Below are positions 42,704 to 50,900 of a stretch of 64,000 bases of DNA, one piece after another. Source of the stretch: Tsukamurella conjunctivitidis (GTDB taxonomy: Bacteria > Actinomycetota > Actinomycetes > Mycobacteriales > Mycobacteriaceae). The stretch spans positions 1 through 64,000 of the forward strand of contig NZ_VIGX01000021.1 in the NCBI RefSeq assembly GCF_007858475.1, written 5' to 3'. Positions within the stretch are counted from its first letter, which is position 1, and the number at the start of each line of letters is the position of its first letter. The translations under genes were made by a program, and so were the position numbers. A model generated the notes under the pieces. That model ran no database searches. It saw only the letters and a program-made list of their open reading frames with translations, and was not told the origin of the DNA.

Positions 42704-43004
42704 TGCTGACCTCTCCTTATTCACGCGGAGTCTCCGCGCAGTAGCTGGTGGACCGGACGGATGGTCGCACTCGACCAGCCATGTCACAGCCGTCACTCTA
42801 ACATCGTTCGTCACACATGTCACATACTTCACATCAGTCACATGAGCGACACTCTCCCTGGGTCTCATCGAAATCACAGGGTAAGTCGTTACAGACCCTC
42901 CCATTTTCCTCAGGAAAGTCGTCCAGCTCACAATACGACAAGCGACCCCGTTCGTCCGAACGAGGCCGCCTGTCGTGTGATCTGTTCGTGCAATCGCGAA
43001 GGGA
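42704..43004. other. Intergenic region upstream of the first antigen-85 gene
   Basis: These 301 bases lie between two tandem mycolyltransferase genes. Near the downstream gene is a small dyad CGCGGA-GTC-TCCGCG (about 42725-42739). The middle holds the 9-bp-periodic GTCACA array. I see no coding frame and no clear -10 box. Confidence 0.6.
42783..42846. promoter_or_regulatory. Seven-unit 9-bp-periodic GTCACA array (MtrA-like sites)
   Basis: TCACA or TCACT begins at 42784, 42793, 42811, 42820, 42829 and 42838, always 9 bases apart with one degenerate unit at 42802. Most are preceded by G, giving GTCACA. MtrA of mycobacteria binds direct GTCACA-like repeats and is known to target the Ag85B promoter and oriC, so this array is a strong candidate MtrA control region for the mycolyltransferase gene that starts 80 bases away. 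Confidence 0.6.
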
Positions 43005-43982
43005 TTACTTCGAGAACCAGCCGGTGCGCTGCATCTGCCACACCTGGTCCTGCCAGTAGCCCCACGTGTGGGTACCGGCCGGCGGGAAGTCGTAGTGCAC
43101 CTTGGTCAGGCCCGCGCGCTTGGCCGCACCCTCGAAGGACCGCGACTGCGACAGCGCGAGCCACTCGAGCGGCACGCCCTGGATGACGTCGGCGGGGCCC
43201 GGGTTCGGCGTGTACTTGCCGAAGACGCCGTTACCGGCCGAGATCCACAGCGGGATGTTCTTCAGGCGGTTCACCTGCACGGTCGGGTCGTTCTTGGCCC
43301 AGCGCGAGTCGAACGGGCCGCCCCACATGTCGAGGCCGGCGTTGTAGCCGCTCGAGTCCAGCGACGCGATGCCGACGGCGATCGGGATGCCGGGCGCCGA
43401 GATGTTGTTCAGGCCGGAGAGCGAAGCGGCGCGCTTGTAGTAGCCGTTCGACTCGAGGGTGTTGATGATCGCGGCGCTGCCGGACATCGACAGACCGACC
43501 AGCGAGACGTTGTCGCTGAAGCCGAGGCTGCGGATGTACTGCGGAAGGCTGTTCTTGAGGAACGAGGCCCAGGTGTAGCGGTAGGGCTGCTTGTTCGTCG
43601 ACGACGGCGCCTGCCAGTCGGTGTACCAGCTCGAGGTGCCGCCGACGGGCGTCACGACGTTGATGCCCTTCTGCGACAGGAAGGCCACGTTGGAGTCGCG
43701 CTCCCAGCCCGAGACGTCCCAGGTGGCGCGCAGACCGTCGAGCAGAACGACGGTGGGGGCCTTCTTGGGGTCGGTGGTGGTCGAGGCCCAGCTGCGGACC
43801 TTGACGTTCGGCATGCCGGCGCCGTTGACGAAGGCCTGCTTGAAGCCCTTCGGCGGGTTCTTGGCGCTGCCGGGGCCCCAGGCGTTCGCGGCGCCCGTGC
43901 CGGCGATCGTCAGGGCCGGAATGGCAGCCACGGTGACCGCGGCGGCGGTGGCCTTCTTGGCCCAGCCGTTGCGCATACGCAT
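43005..43982 (-). CDS. Secreted antigen-85-type mycolyltransferase
   Basis: This 325-residue paralog of the adjacent gene has a signal peptide of about 34 residues ending ANA, nucleophile Ser165 in GLSMSGSA (as in Ag85C), and the catalytic His in GTHTWGYW. Same role: mycolate transfer in the outer envelope. The start has GAGGAAGAG about 12 bases upstream; ATG-CGT-ATG offers a second start two codons on. No hairpin separates it from the next antigen-85 gene, so read-through is possible. Confidence 0.92.
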   Translation of the reverse strand: MRMRNGWAKKATAAAVTVAAIPALTIAGTGAANAWGPGSAKNPPKGFKQAFVNGAGMPNVKVRSWASTTTDPKKAPTVVLLDGLRATWDVSGWERDSNVAFLSQKGINVVTPVGGTSSWYTDWQAPSSTNKQPYRYTWASFLKNSLPQYIRSLGFSDNVSLVGLSMSGSAAIINTLESNGYYKRAASLSGLNNISAPGIPIAVGIASLDSSGYNAGLDMWGGPFDSRWAKNDPTVQVNRLKNIPLWISAGNGVFGKYTPNPGPADVIQGVPLEWLALSQSRSFEGAAKRAGLTKVHYDFPPAGTHTWGYWQDQVWQMQRTGWFSK

Positions 43983-44344
43983 ACGAGACTCTCTTCCTCA
44001 GTGTTTCCGCCCGGTGGGCGCGTGCGAACCGCCTGCGCGGCGCCGGTGTGCGGCACCGTCGGTACCACAGGAGGACCCCGTGACACGCCAACGCGAGCGG
44101 TTCAGTGCTCGTCAGGCACTGTATGCGAGATCTCAGTTCCTGACAAACTCTTAGTCGGAGCGCCGCGTCACCCTGTTACAACCACTGGTGAAGATCGATG
44201 CGCCGAGGCAGGTCAGCGCTGTACATGAGGTGTTTTTCGGTCTCGATCACGCCGGTTTCGTTTCCCCGATGCTCTCAGCTTCCGCCCAGACTCATGCCCT
44301 GCGGGAGGGTGTCGAGGCACCGTCGGACCCCGTACCGTCGGGGC
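43983..44344. other. Divergent intergenic region between antigen-85 and msrC genes
   Basis: These 362 bases hold the promoter regions of two divergent genes. Visible items: a GTCACC/GTTACA pair (44167-44180) 8 bases apart, two copies of the decamer GGCACCGTCG (44052-44061, 44316-44325), and the msrC -10 TACCGT (44333-44338). No coding frame is supported here. Confidence 0.6.
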
Positions 44345-44830
44345 GTGTCGTTCACACTTCCGGACCTCTCCGATTCCCCCGCCGAGCGCTACGCCGAGCT
44401 GGAGGCCTACGCCCGGGCCCTCGTCGACGGCGAGCCCGATCGCATCGCCAACGCCGCGAACCTCTCGGCCCTGGTGAAGGCGACGGTGCCCGACCTCAAC
44501 TGGGTCGGCTTCTACTTCTTCGACGGTGCCGAGCTCGTCGTCGGGCCGTTCCAGGGCCTCCCGGCGTGCATCCGCATCCCCCTCGACCGGGGCGTGTGCG
44601 GCGCGGCCGCACGCACCCGCGAGACGCAGCGCGTCGACGACGTCCACGCCGTCGCCGACCACATCGCCTGCGACGGTGCCACCAACTCCGAGCTCGTCGT
44701 GCCGCTCGTGCGCGACGGTGAGCTGATCGGCGTCTTCGACCTCGACAGCGAGCGCATCGCGCGGTTCAGCGACGACGACCAACGCGGCCTCGAAGCGATC
44801 GCCGCCGTCTTCGTGGAGTCGCTGCGCTGA
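44345..44830 (+). CDS. msrC: Free methionine-(R)-sulfoxide reductase (GAF type)
   Basis: This 161-residue GAF-domain enzyme reduces free Met-(R)-sulfoxide. All three active-site cysteines of the family are present: Cys75 in LPACIRI, Cys85 in RGVCGAAA and Cys109 in HIACDG, followed by SELVVPL. The GTG start was chosen because TACCGT (44333-44338) is 6 bases upstream and the family begins there; longer in-frame starts give unrelated sequence. Three copies of the decamer CGACGGTGCC lie inside the gene. Confidence 0.88.
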   Translation: MSFTLPDLSDSPAERYAELEAYARALVDGEPDRIANAANLSALVKATVPDLNWVGFYFFDGAELVVGPFQGLPACIRIPLDRGVCGAAARTRETQRVDDVHAVADHIACDGATNSELVVPLVRDGELIGVFDLDSERIARFSDDDQRGLEAIAAVFVESLR

Positions 44831-44853
44831 CGCGGCGGCGCCCGTCGTACCTC

Positions 44854-44934
44854 CCCTAGCGGGACGGGCATCGCCTCCGCATGTCGTGCACTCCCCCTGT
44901 CCATGGACCTGGGGAGGCGACCGCCCCGCTAGGG
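44854..44934. repeat. Long imperfect inverted repeat, possible terminator
   Basis: CCCTAGCGGG at 44854-44863 is nearly matched by CCCGCTAGGG at 44925-44934, and inner TCGCCTCC (44871-44878) by GGAGGCGA (44913-44920). The loop is about 34 bases. It lies between the convergent ends of msrC and the FAD oxidase gene and may terminate both. Confidence 0.5.
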
Positions 44935-44956
44935 CGGCCACCGAGCGCAGCGAGGG

Positions 44957-46306
44957 TCAGAAGCCGCGGCCGGGATTTAGGAGGTTCTTCGGGTCCCAGA
45001 CGGCCTTGATGCCGCGGTGCAGCTCGAGGACGTCGTCGGAGAGCTCCTCGCCCACCCAGCGCGCCTTGAGCACGCCGACGCCGTGCTCGCCGGTGAGGGT
45101 GCCGCCCAACGCCAGCGCCGCCTGGAAGACCTCGTCGGCGGCGTCCCAGATCGCCTGGGGCACCTCGCGCTCACCGCGCGGGTAGATCAGCGTGGGGTGC
45201 AGGTTGCCGTCGCCGGCGTGCGCGCAGGTGGGGATGTCGACGCCGTACTTCGCGGAGATCGCCTCGATCCGGGCGAACATCTCCGGCAGTTGCGAACGGG
45301 GTACGCCCACGTCCTCGGAGAAGATGTTGCCCGCGTGCTCGTAGGCGTGGAAGGCCGCGCGCCGGACCGCGAGCAGCTCGGCGGCCTCGGCCGGATCGTC
45401 GGAGACCACCGTGTAGTGCGCCCCGGCGGCCTCGAACTCGCGCGCCAGCACGGCGGCGTCCTCCGGCGTGCTCCCCTGACCGATGAGCATCGCCCGGGTC
45501 TCGTCCTCGAGACCGAAGGGGCGCAGCGCCTCCACGCACTCGAGCGTGCGGCGGTCCATGAGTTCCATGAGCGCGGGCACGACGCCCGTGCCGACCACCG
45601 CCGCGACGGCGGCCGCGGCGCTCACGACGTCCGGGAAGGACGCGGCGACGGTCGTCGGCGGGATCACCGGCGCCGGACGGAGTTTGACGGTGACCTCGGT
45701 GACGATGCCGAGGGTGCCCTCGCTGCCGACGAGCAACTGGGTCAGGTCGTAGCCGGTCACGCCCTTGACCGTGCGCCGGCCGGTCCGGATGATCCGGCCG
45801 TCGGGCAGCACGACGGTGAGCCCGAGCACGTACTCGCGGGTGACGCCGTACATGACGCAGCGCAGGCCGCCGGCGTTGGTCGCGACGTTGCCGCCGATGG
45901 AGCAGATCTCGAAGGACGACGGGTCCGGCGGATACATGAGCCCGTGCTCGCGGACCGCGCGATCGAGGTCGGCGTTGATCACGCCCGCCTCGGCGATCGC
46001 GTACTGGTCTTGGGCGTTGATCTCCTTGACCGCGTTCATCTTCGCGAGCGAGATGATCACGCAGCCCTCGATGGCGCTGGCGCCGCCCGCGAGGCCGCTG
46101 CCCGCGCCGCGCGGCACGATCACCACGTCGTTGGCGTAGCACCAGCCCGCGGCCGCGGCCACGTCCTCGGTGGTCTCGGCGAGCACCACCGCGAGCGGGA
46201 CAGCGCCGTGCACCGGGGAGCAGTGGTCCACCGCATAGGCCGCCATCACGTCCGGATCGGTGAGCACCGATCCGGTGATCTCCGGAAAACTCTCCAGCGA
46301 CACCAT
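44957..46306 (-). CDS. FAD-linked oxidase (GlcD/D-lactate dehydrogenase family)
   Basis: This 449-residue protein has a PCMH FAD-binding domain (about 35-210; PRGAGSGLAGGA, NVATNAGGLRCVMYG, LLVGSEGTLGIVTEV) and a C-terminal cap ending AHAGDGNLHPT...TGEHGVG. It oxidises a 2-hydroxyacid such as glycolate or D-lactate. The ATG follows the accD4 stop directly (TAAATG), so it is the last cistron of the mycolate operon. That link is not seen in M. tuberculosis, where accD4 is followed by other genes. The specific substrate is unknown. Confidence 0.85.
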   Translation of the reverse strand: MVSLESFPEITGSVLTDPDVMAAYAVDHCSPVHGAVPLAVVLAETTEDVAAAAGWCYANDVVIVPRGAGSGLAGGASAIEGCVIISLAKMNAVKEINAQDQYAIAEAGVINADLDRAVREHGLMYPPDPSSFEICSIGGNVATNAGGLRCVMYGVTREYVLGLTVVLPDGRIIRTGRRTVKGVTGYDLTQLLVGSEGTLGIVTEVTVKLRPAPVIPPTTVAASFPDVVSAAAAVAAVVGTGVVPALMELMDRRTLECVEALRPFGLEDETRAMLIGQGSTPEDAAVLAREFEAAGAHYTVVSDDPAEAAELLAVRRAAFHAYEHAGNIFSEDVGVPRSQLPEMFARIEAISAKYGVDIPTCAHAGDGNLHPTLIYPRGEREVPQAIWDAADEVFQAALALGGTLTGEHGVGVLKARWVGEELSDDVLELHRGIKAVWDPKNLLNPGRGF

Positions 46307-47881
46307 TTACATGGGCATGAGGTAGGTGCGGCGCGGCACGCGCTGCAGCTCCTTGTCGCGCAGCTGCGCGATCGACTTGCGGATCAGCAGACGGGTGTCC
46401 TTCGGCTCGATCACGCCGTCGATGTAGCCGCGCTCCGCCGCCAGCCACGGCGTCGCCATGAACTGGTTGTAGAAGTCGATGAAGGCCTGCCGGATCGCGG
46501 GGCCGTTCTCACCGGCCTCCTCGATCTCGCGCCGCTTGATGATCGCGGCTGCGCCCTCGGCGCCCATCACGGCCAGGCGCGCCGTCGGCCACGCGAAGAC
46601 GAAGTCGGCGCCCAGCTGCTTGGAGCCCATCACGGCCCACGCGCCGCCGTAGGACTTGCGCAGGATGATGGTGACCTTCGGGACGGCCGCCTCGACGTAG
46701 CTGAAGATGAACTTGCCCGACCGGCGGATGGTGCCGATCTTCTCCTCCTCGACGCCGGGGAGGATGCCGGGCACGTCCACGAGGAAGACGAGCGGGATGT
46801 TGAAGGAGTTGCACAGGCGCACGAACCGCGCGGCCTTCTCCGAGGCCTGGGTGTCGAGCGTGCCGGCCATGTGCATCGGCTGGTTCCCGACGACGCCGAC
46901 GGGCTGGCCGTCGACGCGGGCGAAGCCGGTCACGATGTTCGGCGCCCACAGCTCCGCGTACTCAAGGAAGTCGCCGTCGTCGAAGACGCGCAGGATCACG
47001 TCGTGGATGTCGTAGCCGGCGGTGTCGGCGTCCGGGATGATCGACTCGAGCGAGAGGTCCGACTCGGTGATCTCCGGCTCCAGGCCCGGGTTGATCAGGG
47101 GCGCGCGCTGGTGGATCGAGTCGGGCATGAAGGACAGGTAGCGCTTGACCCAGTCGAAGGCCGCCTGCTCGTCGACCGCGACGTGGTGCAGGTTGCCCCA
47201 CTGGGCCTGGTTGATCGCGCCGCCGAGGTCCTCCGCGGAGGTGGTCTCGCCCGTGGTCGGGCGGATCACCTCGGGCCCGGTGACGAACATGTAGGTGTTG
47301 TCCTGCACGCCGACGAGGACGTCGGTGTTGGCGGGCGCGTAGACCGCGCCGCCCACGCAGGTGCCGAGGATCATGGAGATCTGCGGGACCTGGCCACAGA
47401 GACCGTCCTGGTGCCGGCCGAGCTCGGCGTACCAGGCGATCGAGGTGGCCGCGTCCTGGATCCGGGCGCCGCCCGAGTCGTTGATGCCGACCACCGGCAG
47501 GCCCGCGGCTGCCGCGAAGTCGTACAACTTGACCATCTTGCGGCCGAACATCTCGCCGACGGTGCCCGCGCCCACGGTCTGGTCGTGGCTGAAGGCCGCG
47601 ACCTTCCGGCCGTTGACCAGGCCGTAGCCGATGACCACGCCGTCCTTGATCTTGTCGTCGCCGGGCGACTTCGCGAGCTGATCGAGCTCGACGAAGGTGC
47701 CCTCGTCGAACAGCATGCGCATGCGGCCGCGCGCGCTGGGCAGGCCCTTCGCGTCACGGCGGGCACGCGCCCGCTCGCTGCCGGGGTCCTTGGCCGCCTC
47801 GAGGCGGCGGTACAGATCCTCGAGCTTGCCCGCGGTGGTGCCGAGGTCGACCTGGTCCGATACGTCCGTCACGTCTGTCAC
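46307..47881 (-). CDS. accD4: Acyl-CoA carboxylase beta subunit AccD4
   Basis: This 524-residue carboxyltransferase subunit has the two crotonase-like lobes, with GINDSGGARIQDA (about 135-147) and GMILGTCVGGAVYAP-type residues in the first and FVWAWP/GAEGAAAII-type in the second. AccD4 carboxylates the long acyl-CoA that Pks13 uses as the alpha-branch extender. It is 19 bases after the pks13 stop. GTG is taken as start; another GTG three codons on (47872) is 7 bases from a TAGGGT box. Biotin carboxylase alpha is not in this window. Confidence 0.93.
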   Translation of the reverse strand: MTDVTDVSDQVDLGTTAGKLEDLYRRLEAAKDPGSERARARRDAKGLPSARGRMRMLFDEGTFVELDQLAKSPGDDKIKDGVVIGYGLVNGRKVAAFSHDQTVGAGTVGEMFGRKMVKLYDFAAAAGLPVVGINDSGGARIQDAATSIAWYAELGRHQDGLCGQVPQISMILGTCVGGAVYAPANTDVLVGVQDNTYMFVTGPEVIRPTTGETTSAEDLGGAINQAQWGNLHHVAVDEQAAFDWVKRYLSFMPDSIHQRAPLINPGLEPEITESDLSLESIIPDADTAGYDIHDVILRVFDDGDFLEYAELWAPNIVTGFARVDGQPVGVVGNQPMHMAGTLDTQASEKAARFVRLCNSFNIPLVFLVDVPGILPGVEEEKIGTIRRSGKFIFSYVEAAVPKVTIILRKSYGGAWAVMGSKQLGADFVFAWPTARLAVMGAEGAAAIIKRREIEEAGENGPAIRQAFIDFYNQFMATPWLAAERGYIDGVIEPKDTRLLIRKSIAQLRDKELQRVPRRTYLMPM

Positions 47882-47900
47882 CCTATCCCCTGCCCGGAGC

Positions 47901-50900
47901 TCACCGGCCGCCGTCGGCCCGGTTGAGCTCGTCCGCCATGTGCGTCGCGATCTTGCCGACGTACGGCTCGTCGATGATCTGCAGGTGGTCGCCGCCGATC
48001 TTGACGATCCGCAGGTCCTCGACCACCGGTGCCCAGCCGCCGTCCGGCGCGATGTCGGCGAAGTTCGGCTCCAGCTCGACCGCACCGTCGTGCATGCGGT
48101 CCGCCCGGTACAGCGTGACCGTGCCGCCGAACGTGCCGTAGTCGGCCGGGTTCACCTTGATCAGCATGCGGTTGTCCACGAAGGACGTGCGCTGGTGCTC
48201 GATCATCGACGTCGGGATCTTCTTGTCGGAGAGTTGCACCAGTTCCATGATGATCCGGAACTGACCCTCGTCGTCGGCCGCGTTGAGCCGGTCCATCGGC
48301 AGCTCGATCTCGTCGCCGATGTCGTAGTTCTTGCGCGCGAACTTCTCCCAGCGCTCCAGGCGGGCCTTCTTCTCGGCAGGCTCGTCGGTGAGCGGGACCT
48401 TCGGGGCCACGACGTCGAGCAGACCGACGTACGCGACCTCCTTGCCCTCGTCCTCGAGCGCGCGCGCGAGCCCGTAGGCGAAGGCGCCGCCGAGGCTCCA
48501 GCCCGCGAGCCGGTACGGCCCCTCCGGCTGGATCTCCTTGAGCCTGGGCAGGTACTCGGCGACGCGCTCCTCGATCTCGCCCTCGACGCGCTCGAAGCCG
48601 TAGATCGGCAGGTCGTCCGGGAGCTTGCGCAGCAGCGCCTCGTAGGCGGTGGTGTTGCCGCCCGCGGGGTGGAAGAGGAAGAGCGGCTTGCGGTCCGTGT
48701 TCTCCGGCTTGCGCAGCGTACGGACGAAGCCCTCCACCGGGGTCGCCTCGTTCATGACGGCGCCCACGTAGGTCGCCATCTCCTCGATGTTCTTCGAGTC
48801 GATGACGTCCTCGATGTCGATCTCGCCGCCGGCGCGCTCCGAGAGGCGGGCGGTCAGCTTCTCCGCCACGTCCTCGGACAGCACGTCGAGCTCGTTGAAG
48901 ACGCCGCCGGGGGACTTGCCCACCACAATCGCGTAGGTCGCGAAAGTGAGGCGCTCCGCGGCGTCGCGCGGGGGCACGCCGTCGCCCACGGCCGCCGCGA
49001 CGGCCGCGCCGTCGAGCAGGTCCGGGGTGTCGGCCTTCTCGTCCGACGGTGCCGCGTCGGGCTCCGCAGCCGGCTCGGCCGGGCTCTCGGCGGGCGCCTC
49101 GGCCTTCGCCGCGGCCTCCGCCTTGGCGGCCTTCATCATCTCGGCGAGCTGCCCGGCGTCGGCGAGTTCGCCGCTCCCGGACTGGTGCTCGGCGAGCGCG
49201 TCCACCTGGTCGCGGTGCTCGACCGCGTACTCGACGAACTGCACCACGTCGTTGAACGACGCGTCGCGCACCGCCTGGATCTGGATCGGCGGGATGTCGA
49301 ACTCGTACTCGGCGCGGTTCTTGATGCGCATCGCGATGAGCGAGTCCATGCCCAGGTCGATGAGCGGGATCTCCTTGGGGAGGTCCTCGATCTCGAAGCC
49401 CATGATCTCGGCGATGATCAGGCCGAGGCGGTGTTCCACCGTCTCACCCGAATCCGGCGACCAGCGCTCGCCGCTGCCCTCGGGGGCGGGGGCCTCGGTC
49501 TCCTCGGAGACGGTGATCGCGGGCTCGGCGTCGAGCTCGTCCATCTCCTCGACCGCGGGCGCGGCGGCCTTGGTGATGAGCGGCGCCGCGGCGGTGCCGG
49601 AGGCCTCGCCGCCCACGACGACGGCGTCCAGCAGGAGCCGGAAGCCCTTACCGGTGTTCTCGTGCACCTGGATCGACGCGCCGCCGGGGTGCGGCGTCAG
49701 CGTCGTGGTCAGGGTGAGCCCGTCCTTCGGCTCGCCGTGCTCGACCGCTGCGGTGACCGCGGCGCCGTCGAGCACCTGGACGGCGGCGTGCTTCGCCAGG
49801 TCGACCAGGGAGATGCGCGTCTGGTCGCCCAGGGTGAGCGCGCCGGCGTCGAGCTGCCAGACGTGCCGGCCGTCGGGCAGCGCGACGTGGCCGCCGGGGA
49901 CCATGCCCGAGCCACCGTCGGGCAGCTTGGTCTGGATCCAGATGTGCTTGCGCTGGAACTTCGTTCGCGGCACCGGCGCGTAGCGGCCGGGGCCGAACAG
50001 CGCGGCGACGTCCACGTGGTGTCCGCGCGCGAAGACGGTGGCGAGCGCCGTCATGATCGTGCCGGGCTCGTCCTCCTTGCGCTTGAGCGTCTGCACCAGC
50101 GCGGCGTCCTGGATGCCGGAGCCGAACGTGACGGCGGCGACGGAGATCAGCGTGATCGGGTTCGGCGAGAACTCGATGAAGGTGCGGTAGCCGGCCTCGA
50201 CGGCCTTCTCCACGGCCTGGGTGAACCAGACGCTGTGGCGCAGGCCCTTGATCCAGTAGTCCACGTCGTGCACCGGCGCGTGGCCGGCCTTGTAGAACTC
50301 GTCCTTGTTCACGGTGGAGTACATGGGGTACTGCAGGGCGTGCGGCTCGATGCCCATGAGCTCGGCCTGCAGTTCACCGAGCAGCGGATCCATCTGCGAG
50401 GTGTGGGAAGCGCCGCGGGTCACCAGCTTCCGCGCCATGAGCCCCTTGGCCTCGGTCTCGGCGACGATCTTGTCGATGACCTTGCCGGGGCCGCCGAGCA
50501 CGGTGTGGGTGGGGGCCGCGTAGACGCAGATCTCCAGACCCTCGTAATCGCCGAGCACGGTCTCGATGTCGGCGGCGCTGTACTCGACGAGCGCCATGAA
50601 GCGCTCCATCTCCTCGGGCAGCATCTCCTCGCCCTCGCCCATGAGGCGCGAGCGCTGACAGATCACGCGGACGGCGTCCTCCAGCGAGAGGCCGCCGGTG
50701 ACCCACGCCGAGGTGGCCTCACCCATCGAGTGCGGCAGCACCACACCGGGTTCGATGCCGTAGTGGCGGAACAGACCGACGAGGGCGACCTGGATGGCGA
50801 AGATGCCCACCTGGCCGGTCTCGATGTGGAAGGTCTGCTCGTCGTCGGTGATCATGTCGGCGTAGTCGTTGCCCGACTCGTCGATGATGAGCTCGTTGAC

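Noticed and set aside
42783-42846. The TCACA array as a DnaA-box cluster or replication origin
   Set aside because: Units do not fit TTATCCACA, there is no AT-rich unwinding element, and no dnaA, dnaN or gyrB is near.
22501-44325. The dispersed decamer as a possible CRISPR or transposon-end repeat
   Set aside because: Copies are 10 bases, single, irregularly spaced and mostly inside genes, without spacers, target duplications or cas or transposase genes.
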